8,061 nt of DNA from Archangium sp. (GTDB lineage: Bacteria; Myxococcota; Myxococcia; Myxococcales; Myxococcaceae), in assembly GCA_016793585.1 (NCBI GenBank), contig JAEUJR010001031.1, forward strand, positions 1 to 8,061. Reading direction: 5' to 3'. Shown piece after piece: positions 1-4,818 of the stretch. Below the pieces are notes generated by a model. That model was not told where the DNA came from, ran no database searches, and saw only the letters and a program-made list of their open reading frames with translations. Within the stretch, counting starts at the first letter, position 1; each line of letters opens with the position of its first letter. The position numbers and the translations under genes were made by a program.

Positions 1-50
1 GAGGCAGCACACTCACTCGACATTCCCGCCGGGTGACACCGGAGACGCTC

Positions 51-638
51 ATGAGACAGTCCTTGTGGATGGTGGCGGCGCTGCTGACGGCCTGCGGGCC
101 CGAGGCGATGACGGAGCCTGCGGGCGTCGACGACTCGCTGCACGAAGACCTGCGCTTCCTGCGTGAAGAAGAGAAGCTGGCGCACGACGTGTACGTGGCG
201 CTGCAGAACCGCTGGTCGCTCCAGTCGTTCGGCAACATCGCGTCGAGCGAACAGACGCACACCGAAGCCGTGCTCGGGCTGCTCACGGCCATCGGCATCG
301 ACGACCCCGTGGCAGGCAAAGGCGCCGGCCAGTTCGAGAACGCGACGCTCCAGCAGCTGTACACGGACCTCGTCGCGAAGGGTTCGGCGAGCCAGGTCGA
401 CGCGCTCACCGTCGGCGCGACCATCGAAGACCTCGACCTCTCGGACCTCGAGCGTTTCTCGGCGAAGACGGCCCGCGCCGACGTGCGCGCGGTCTACGAC
501 ACCCTCGCGCGCGGCAGCCGCAACCACCTGCGCTCGTACGTGGGCCAGCTCAGCGGCGCGTACCAGCCGCAGTTCATCTCACGCGCGACCTACGACGGCA
601 TTCTCGCCACGCCGACCGAACGCGGCGGCGGGCACTGA
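51..638 (+). CDS. DUF2202 ferritin-like domain lipoprotein
   Basis: Predicted exported lipoprotein of 195 residues with a DUF2202 (ferritin-like four-helix) domain. I chose the ATG at 51 because GGAG at 41-44 sits six bases upstream and because this start gives a clean lipoprotein signal: Arg2, a short hydrophobic stretch and the lipobox LTAC with Cys15. A GTG at 33 is in frame but would put six polar residues before the signal. The mature protein shows family landmarks: EEEKLAHDVY at 39-48, SSEQTH at 65-70, IEDLDL at 125-130 and GSRNHLRSY at 155-163. The Glu and His residues in the first two motifs resemble ferritin-like metal ligands. Metal binding is inferred from the fold; the family's biochemical role is not established. 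The domain is essentially full length. The gene converges with the DUF1847 gene with no spacer. Confidence 0.88.
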   Translation: MRQSLWMVAALLTACGPEAMTEPAGVDDSLHEDLRFLREEEKLAHDVYVALQNRWSLQSFGNIASSEQTHTEAVLGLLTAIGIDDPVAGKGAGQFENATLQQLYTDLVAKGSASQVDALTVGATIEDLDLSDLERFSAKTARADVRAVYDTLARGSRNHLRSYVGQLSGAYQPQFISRATYDGILATPTERGGGH

Positions 639-1250
639 TCAACCCGGCCTCAGCGCGGTGATGGGGTGGTGGTCGAGGGCGCGATCCTTCACCACCAACG
701 TCGTCACCGGCACCTTCGCCTCCTGCTGAAGGATGAGGTCGTGCCCGAGGCAGAGCCCCATCTGCACGATGAGCTGCACGCCCGCCTCGTTCAGCAGCTT
801 CGCCTGCGCGACGGGGTTGCAGATGGAGGCGAACCGCTCGGGGTGCGCCTTCTCGAGGCCAATCTCGGTGAAGTCGACAGCGCCCAGCCGGCAGCACGCG
901 AGCTCGGCCTCGAGCCCCGCGGCCTCCAGCCGGCGCGCGAGCTCCTGCGCCTCCTTCGTCATCGACACACAGAAGGCCACGCCCAGCCGTCGAAGACCGC
1001 GCTCGTTCGCGTAGAAGAGGAGCTCCTCGACGCGGTTTCGTTTCGTGCGATCGGCGGTGAACGGCGCCGCGTCGGCGACCCGCATGATTTGCGCACGCTC
1101 TGGCTCGAGGTAGCTGGCGACGTCTTTCGTGAGCGCTGGGTTCGTGAGCGTTGGGCAGCCCTCGGGCATCCGCGCGCAATCTCCTCGAAACGAGGCTGCG
1201 GTGTGGCACGTGGCACAGGCGCTGTGAGGCGGAACTTGGTCGTCTCCCAT
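639..1250 (-). CDS. DUF1847 cysteine-rich protein
   Basis: Cytosolic protein of about 203 residues matching the DUF1847 family along its length. It has an N-terminal CATC motif followed by two more Cys (GDC, EGCP), then GVAFCV, a central Cys-Cys pair (ELACCRLG), SICNPVAQAKLLNEAG, GLCLGHD and VTTLVVKDR near the C terminus. That makes nine Cys in all, none in a signal peptide. The family is presumed to bind metal or an Fe-S cluster through these Cys, but no reaction is known. The start is uncertain. The frame is open to an ATG at 1346, but that would overlap the divergent methyltransferase gene and add a non-family-like tail. The ATG at 1250 places CATC close to the N terminus, as in relatives, although no clear Shine-Dalgarno precedes it. 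The gene diverges from the peptide operon, so shared regulation is possible. Confidence 0.85.
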   Translation of the reverse strand: MGDDQVPPHSACATCHTAASFRGDCARMPEGCPTLTNPALTKDVASYLEPERAQIMRVADAAPFTADRTKRNRVEELLFYANERGLRRLGVAFCVSMTKEAQELARRLEAAGLEAELACCRLGAVDFTEIGLEKAHPERFASICNPVAQAKLLNEAGVQLIVQMGLCLGHDLILQQEAKVPVTTLVVKDRALDHHPITALRPG

Positions 1251-1333
1251 ACGCGCATGGGAGCGGACCGCCAGTCGGTGAGGTTCAGGCACGACGGCTG
1301 AATCGAAGCGGCGGCACGTCGGCTCGTAGGGCC
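1251..1333. promoter_or_regulatory. divergent intergenic region, presumed promoters for both sides
   Basis: This 83-bp spacer lies between the DUF1847 start (minus strand) and the methyltransferase start (plus strand). It is the only place upstream of the plus-strand operon where a promoter could sit outside coding sequence, so promoters for both directions are inferred here from position alone. I see no convincing -35/-10 pair, no clear inverted-repeat operator and no riboswitch-like structure. The boundaries depend on the chosen start codons of both flanking genes, which are themselves uncertain. Confidence 0.4.
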
Positions 1334-2014
1334 GTGAGCTCGACATCGGCCATCGCTGCAGCGCTCGAGAATCGATACGGCGCCCTGGCGCCCCAACCCG
1401 TCAGCCTCTCGTGCGGTGGCGCAGCGGACTTGGTGGACGCGAAGAGTGGTGATGTCTGCGTCGACCTGGGCTGCGGTCGCGGCAGTGACGTCATCAAGCT
1501 CGCGCGGAAGGTTGGCGCCACTGGCCACGTCATCGGCCTCGATGCGTCTGCGACGATGATCGAGACGGCGAAGCAGCGCGCTGCGAACGAAGGCGTCGGC
1601 CAGGTGACGTTGCGCCAGTCGTCGCTCGACGCGCTGGTGCTCGGCGACGAATCGGTCGACTGGGTGGTGTCGAACTGCGCGCTCAACCACGCCACCGACA
1701 AGGCCGCCGTGTGGCGGGAGATCTTCCGCGTGCTGCGGCCGGGTGGGCGCTTCGTGGTGAGCGACATCTTCGCTGTCGAGGCCATCGCCGCCGAGTTCAG
1801 GAACGACCCCGTCGCGGTCGCCGAGTGCTGGGCTGGCGCCGAGACCAAGCCCGAGTACCTCGCGCACGTCGCGGGCGCCGGCCTCACCGACGTTCGCATC
1901 GAGACCGAACGCGCACCGTACCGGAAGGCCCACGCGCTGCTCTCGAGCTTCACGTTGTCAGGTCGTCGACCCGCCCGCGGCCCGGAAGGCGCGGAGCCCC
2001 CATCGAGGAGGTGA
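1334..2014 (+). CDS. ArsM-like SAM-dependent methyltransferase, short form
   Basis: Class I SAM-dependent methyltransferase of 226 residues, closest in style to arsenite methyltransferases (ArsM). The SAM-binding motif I is VDLGCGRG at 43-50, followed by GHVIGLDAS. The segment SNCALNHATDK (Cys115), the core motif RVLRPGGRFVVSDI, and AECWAGA (Cys165) match ArsM landmarks. Cys27 in SCGGA is a possible third ligand; the 50-residue Cys115-Cys165 spacing equals that of the two C-terminal As(III)-binding cysteines described for algal ArsM. The protein is shorter than usual ArsM (about 270 or more residues) and lacks most of the N-terminal region. GTG 1334 was chosen because it is the first ATG/GTG/TTG codon before the RYG motif in this frame, apart from a long non-family extension back to 1151; TAGGG lies just upstream, rather close. 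Its stop lies inside the Shine-Dalgarno of the next gene, so the two are co-translated. The substrate could be a metalloid or the neighbouring peptide. Confidence 0.8.
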   Translation: MSSTSAIAAALENRYGALAPQPVSLSCGGAADLVDAKSGDVCVDLGCGRGSDVIKLARKVGATGHVIGLDASATMIETAKQRAANEGVGQVTLRQSSLDALVLGDESVDWVVSNCALNHATDKAAVWREIFRVLRPGGRFVVSDIFAVEAIAAEFRNDPVAVAECWAGAETKPEYLAHVAGAGLTDVRIETERAPYRKAHALLSSFTLSGRRPARGPEGAEPPSRR

Positions 2015-2015
2015 T
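2006..2015 (+). promoter_or_regulatory. perfect ten-base Shine-Dalgarno for the small peptide gene
   Basis: AGGAGGTGAT is fully complementary to the 3' end of 16S rRNA. Its GGAGG core (2007-2011) lies seven bases before the ATG at 2019, an ideal spacing. It overlaps the stop codon (2012-2014) of the methyltransferase. No other gene in the window has such a strong site, which argues that the short reading frame behind it is translated at a high level. Confidence 0.85.
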
Positions 2016-2018
2016 GAG

Positions 2019-2129
2019 ATGAAGTCGCTGATCAAGAAGCCCGCAGCCAGCTGCTGCGCTCCGGCGCCCGAGAAGGTCGCCCAGTGCTGCGCGAAGATCT
2101 CGAAGAACGTCGCTGGCTGCCACGATTGA
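2019..2129 (+). CDS. 36-residue Cys-rich peptide, putative radical SAM-modified precursor
   Basis: A short open frame of 36 codons plus TGA, below usual gene-calling limits but backed by an optimal ribosome binding site and operon position. The peptide starts with a basic segment (MKSLIKKP) and then has two full 11-residue repeats and a partial third: ASCCAPAPEKV (10-20), AQCCAKISKNV (21-31) and AGCHD (32-36). Cys lie at 12, 13, 23, 24 and 34, with His35 in the place of the third pair's second Cys. There is no Gly-Gly cleavage site, no membrane segment and no secretion signal. A radical SAM/SPASM maturase follows 62 bases downstream, so the simplest reading is a RiPP-type precursor whose Cys are cross-linked or otherwise modified. 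The alternative is a metallothionein-like metal or metalloid carrier. I do not recognise a named family. That it is translated is fairly secure; its function is inference. Confidence 0.75.
   Translation: MKSLIKKPAASCCAPAPEKVAQCCAKISKNVAGCHD
2046..2126 (+). repeat. 11-residue tandem repeat inside the small peptide
   Basis: The coding units at 2046-2078, 2079-2111 and 2112-2126 (partial) encode the pattern Ala-x-Cys-(Cys/His), then Ala and a variable stretch ending in Val in the two full units. The period is exactly 33 bases. Similarity is visible at DNA level around the Cys codons (a shared TGCTGCGC core in the first two units) but is otherwise imperfect, so the repeat is best seen in the protein. 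Confidence 0.7.
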
Positions 2130-2145
2130 ACCCCGTCTTCCCTGC

Positions 2146-2171
2146 GCGCGCCGGCTCACGGTCGGCCGCGC
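2146..2171 (+). other. GC-rich stem-loop between peptide and maturase genes
   Basis: The arm 2146-2155 pairs with 2161-2171 to give ten base pairs, including one G-U pair, with a single bulged C at 2166 and a five-base loop. No U-run follows, so it is not a canonical intrinsic terminator. Its place directly after a putative precursor gene fits an mRNA-stabilising or attenuating hairpin that keeps the peptide transcript more abundant than that of the downstream enzymes. GC-rich DNA yields chance hairpins easily, so this is tentative. Confidence 0.4.
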
Positions 2172-2191
2172 ACCCTCCCTCCTGAGCCTCC

Positions 2192-3532
2192 ATGCAACCC
2201 TCGCGACACAACATCCTCACGCAGGTCTCCGGGAGCACGCAGTGGCTCCTGGTGAACCTTCTCTCGGGGCAGGCGGACCTGCTCGATGACGAGACGGCGC
2301 AGCGGTTTCAGCGTGGCGACTACGCCGACCCGGCCGAGCTCGCCTCGAAGGGCTACCTCGTCGACCCCGCGGAAGAGGCCACACGCTACGAGGCGGCGCG
2401 GGCGAAGTTCGCGAAGGGCCAGCAGGACGACGAGGTGCAGCTCTTCTTCGTGCCGTCGTACGCGTGCAACTTCGGCTGCTCCTATTGTTTCCAGGACGAG
2501 TACGCGCCGCAGCAGACGCACGACCTCGAGCAGGTCGTCGACGCGTTCTTCTCGTACGTCGACGACACCTTCGCGGGCCGCCGCAAGTACGTCACCCTCT
2601 TCGGAGGCGAGCCGCTGCTCGACACCCCGAAGAGCCGCGCAGTGCTCGAGCGCCTCATCGCCGGCACGAAGGCGCGCGGGCTCGACCTGGCTGTCATCAC
2701 CAACGGCTACTCGCTCGCGAAGTACGTGCCGCTGCTGCTGACGGGCCGCATTCGTGAGGTGCAGGTGACGCTCGACGGCACGCGCGAGCTGCACGACAAG
2801 CGCCGCTCGCTCAAGGGAGGCGGCAAGACGTTCGACCCGGTGGTCGCGGGCATCGACGCCGCGCTCGACGCGGGCCTCACCGTCAACCTGCGCGCGGTGC
2901 TCGACAAAGAGAACCTCGCCGACTTCGCCAACCTCGCGCACTTCGCCATCGACCGCGGGTGGACTGGCCGCAAGAACTTCAAGACGCAGGTGGGCCGCAA
3001 CTACGAGCTGCACCACTGCCAGACGAACAACACCCGCCTCTACACGCGGCTCTCGCTCTGGGAGGACATGTTCGCCCTCATCCAGAAGGACCCCGAGGTG
3101 CTGCGCTTCTACCGGCCGGCGTACTCGGTCGCGCGGTTCCTCTTCGACGAGGGCCAGCTGCCCGAGCCGCTGTTCGACGCGTGCCCGGCCACGAAGACGG
3201 AGTGGGCCTTCGACGCGACCGGCGCCATCTACCCGTGCACCGCGAACGTGGGAAAAGCCGGCGAGGCGCTGGGCACCTTCTTTCCCACGCGCTCGCTCGA
3301 CGACGACCTCGTGAAGGACTGGCACGGCCGCGACGTGACGAGCATCTCGAGCTGCAGCACGTGCGCGAACCAGCTCGCGTGTGGCGGCGGCTGTGGCGCG
3401 GTCTCGAAGAGCTGGAAGGGCCAGATTCGCGCAGCTGACTGCCGGCCCGTGAAGGAGCTGCTGAGCCTCGGTGGGGCGCTGTACGGCCAGCCCGCGCTCG
3501 CCGAGCAACCCGCCTCAGGAGTCACGCCATGA
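2192..3532 (+). CDS. radical SAM/SPASM peptide maturase
   Basis: A 446-residue radical SAM enzyme of the peptide/protein-modifying type. The N-terminal segment (SRHNILTQ to about residue 75, with VNLLSGQADLLDDE) resembles the leader region of SPASM maturases and supports the ATG at 2192. The SAM-cluster motif is C92-x3-C96-x2-C99 (CNFGCSYC), followed by GGEP at 138-141 and QVTLDGTRELHDKRR. The C terminus carries a complete seven-Cys SPASM set: C331-x12-G-x4-C349, then C388-x2-C391-x5-C397-x3-C401, then C417. This is the spacing known from anaerobic sulfatase maturases and ligates two auxiliary Fe4S4 clusters. Such enzymes modify peptide side chains, for example by thioether, C-C or oxidation chemistry; the likely substrate is the 36-residue peptide just upstream. 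No real Shine-Dalgarno precedes the start, suggesting lower expression than the peptide. The end overlaps the next gene by ATGA. Confidence 0.92.
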   Translation: MQPSRHNILTQVSGSTQWLLVNLLSGQADLLDDETAQRFQRGDYADPAELASKGYLVDPAEEATRYEAARAKFAKGQQDDEVQLFFVPSYACNFGCSYCFQDEYAPQQTHDLEQVVDAFFSYVDDTFAGRRKYVTLFGGEPLLDTPKSRAVLERLIAGTKARGLDLAVITNGYSLAKYVPLLLTGRIREVQVTLDGTRELHDKRRSLKGGGKTFDPVVAGIDAALDAGLTVNLRAVLDKENLADFANLAHFAIDRGWTGRKNFKTQVGRNYELHHCQTNNTRLYTRLSLWEDMFALIQKDPEVLRFYRPAYSVARFLFDEGQLPEPLFDACPATKTEWAFDATGAIYPCTANVGKAGEALGTFFPTRSLDDDLVKDWHGRDVTSISSCSTCANQLACGGGCGAVSKSWKGQIRAADCRPVKELLSLGGALYGQPALAEQPASGVTP

Positions 3533-4818
3533 GTGAAGCCGTTCGTGAAATCACCGCGGCCGACTTCCCCTCGCTGCTCACCTCGAAGAAGCCCGTCGTC
3601 GTCGACTTCTATTCGAGCGAGTGCCCGCCCTGCGAAGCGCTCGCGCCGAAGTACGAAGCGGTGGCCGGGCTGTTCCACGACGACGTCGAGTTCGTGAAGG
3701 TGTTTCGCCAGCAGAACCGCGAGCTGGCGAACGAGCTGGGCGTGAAGGGCTCTCCGACGGTGCTGTTCCTGAAAGACGGGAAAGAGGTGGCGCCGCGAGT
3801 CACCAGCGCCATCAAACGCTCCGAGCTGCTCGCGGGGGTGAGCGAGCTGCTGCCGCCGGAGCGCTTCGAGACGCTCGTCCACCAGGCGAGGCCGACCGAG
3901 ACCGACGCCGACGTGTTGATTCTGGGCGCGGGGCCGGCGGGCGTGACGGCAGGCATCTACTGCGCGCAGGCGAGGCTCGAGACCGTGATGGTCGACCTCG
4001 GGCTCGGAGGCGGCAACGTCGCCACCACGCACCAGGTTTCGAACTTCCCGGGCTTTCCCACCGTGATGCCCGGCTACCTGCTGGCCGACCACATGGTGCA
4101 GCAGGCCCGCCACGCCGGCGTCTCGATGAGGCTGGCCACCGAGGTGACGTCGGTCGACCTCGCCAGGAAGATGGTGGTGCTCGACGGGCTCGAGACGATT
4201 CGGGCGAAACGCATCATCGTCGCGACCGGCTCTTCGCCGCGCGTCATCGGCGTGAAAGGCGAGCGCGAGTTCAAGGGCAAGGGCGTGTCGTACTGCGCGA
4301 CGTGTGACGCGAAGTACACCGAGGGCAAACACGTCGTCGTCATCGGTGGCGGCAACTCGGCCATCGAGGAGTCGCTCTTCATCGCGCGCTTCGCCTCACG
4401 CATCACCATCGTGAACCAGTTCCCCACGCTGCAGGCGAACCAGGAGGCGCAGGCCAGGGCGCGCGCCGAGCCGAAAATCAGCTTCCGCCTCTCGACGCAG
4501 CCGCGCGAGTTCCTCTCGCGCTCGGGCAAAGGCGTCGACGGCGTGCTGGTGGAGGACCTCGTGACGAAACAGCAGGAAATCATCGACTGCGACAGCGTCT
4601 TCGTCTTCGCCGGCATGGTGCCCAACCTCGAGCTCTTCAAGGGCGCGTTCACGCTCGACTCGTGGGGCTACATCGCCATCGACGACGAGATGCACACGAG
4701 CGTACCCGGCGTGTTCGCGGTTGGTGACGTGGCGGCGAAGAAGTTCAGGCAAATCACCACGGCCGTCTCCGATGGAACCATCGCCTCGATGGTGCTGGCC
4801 AAAGAACTGGCGGCGTGA
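3529..4818 (+). CDS. thioredoxin-thioredoxin reductase fusion
   Basis: A 429-residue fusion with thioredoxin first and a thioredoxin reductase-like flavoprotein second. The thioredoxin domain (about 1-108) has active site CPPC at 32-35 within SSECPPCEAL and the cis-proline segment GSPTVLF. The reductase (about 125-429) has the FAD motif GAGPAG at 133-138, the redox pair CATC (Cys256, Cys259), the second nucleotide-binding motif GGGNSAIEE at 273-281 and the C-terminal FAD segment VFAVGDVA. The HRR segment that binds the NADPH 2'-phosphate in E. coli-type reductases reads NQF here (296-298), so the electron donor may differ. The known Mycobacterium leprae fusion has the opposite domain order. 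Translation is coupled to the maturase by ATGA overlap and helped by AGGAG at 3517-3521. It probably reduces thiols of the operon's Cys-rich peptide or supports the maturase; this role is inferred from context. Confidence 0.92.
   Translation: MSEAVREITAADFPSLLTSKKPVVVDFYSSECPPCEALAPKYEAVAGLFHDDVEFVKVFRQQNRELANELGVKGSPTVLFLKDGKEVAPRVTSAIKRSELLAGVSELLPPERFETLVHQARPTETDADVLILGAGPAGVTAGIYCAQARLETVMVDLGLGGGNVATTHQVSNFPGFPTVMPGYLLADHMVQQARHAGVSMRLATEVTSVDLARKMVVLDGLETIRAKRIIVATGSSPRVIGVKGEREFKGKGVSYCATCDAKYTEGKHVVVIGGGNSAIEESLFIARFASRITIVNQFPTLQANQEAQARARAEPKISFRLSTQPREFLSRSGKGVDGVLVEDLVTKQQEIIDCDSVFVFAGMVPNLELFKGAFTLDSWGYIAIDDEMHTSVPGVFAVGDVAAKKFRQITTAVSDGTIASMVLAKELAA

Noticed and set aside
1286..1303. 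Possible sigma-54 promoter (GGCACG followed by CTGAA) upstream of the operon
   Set aside because: The -24 half is fair, but the -12 element has GA where the invariant GC is expected at the correct spacing, and no enhancer-binding regulator is nearby.
1151..1333. Long upstream extension of the methyltransferase frame to an ATG at 1151
   Set aside because: The added 61 residues do not resemble a methyltransferase N terminus and would overlap the well-supported opposite-strand DUF1847 gene by about 100 bases.
1251..1346. N-terminal extension of DUF1847 to the ATG at 1346 or a GTG at 1292
   Set aside because: The longer forms add non-family sequence, have no Shine-Dalgarno, and the longest would overlap the divergent methyltransferase start.
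2146..2171. Stem-loop read as an intrinsic terminator after the peptide gene
   Set aside because: No T-run follows the stem, and the downstream genes need transcription from upstream because no separate promoter is visible; kept only as a tentative processing or attenuating hairpin.
2156..3508. Long minus-strand open frame opposite the radical SAM gene, and similar long frames opposite or beside the other genes
   Set aside because: These are shadows produced by high third-position GC; they have low-complexity Arg/Ala/Val-rich translations and no family motifs, while the opposite frames carry clear domains.
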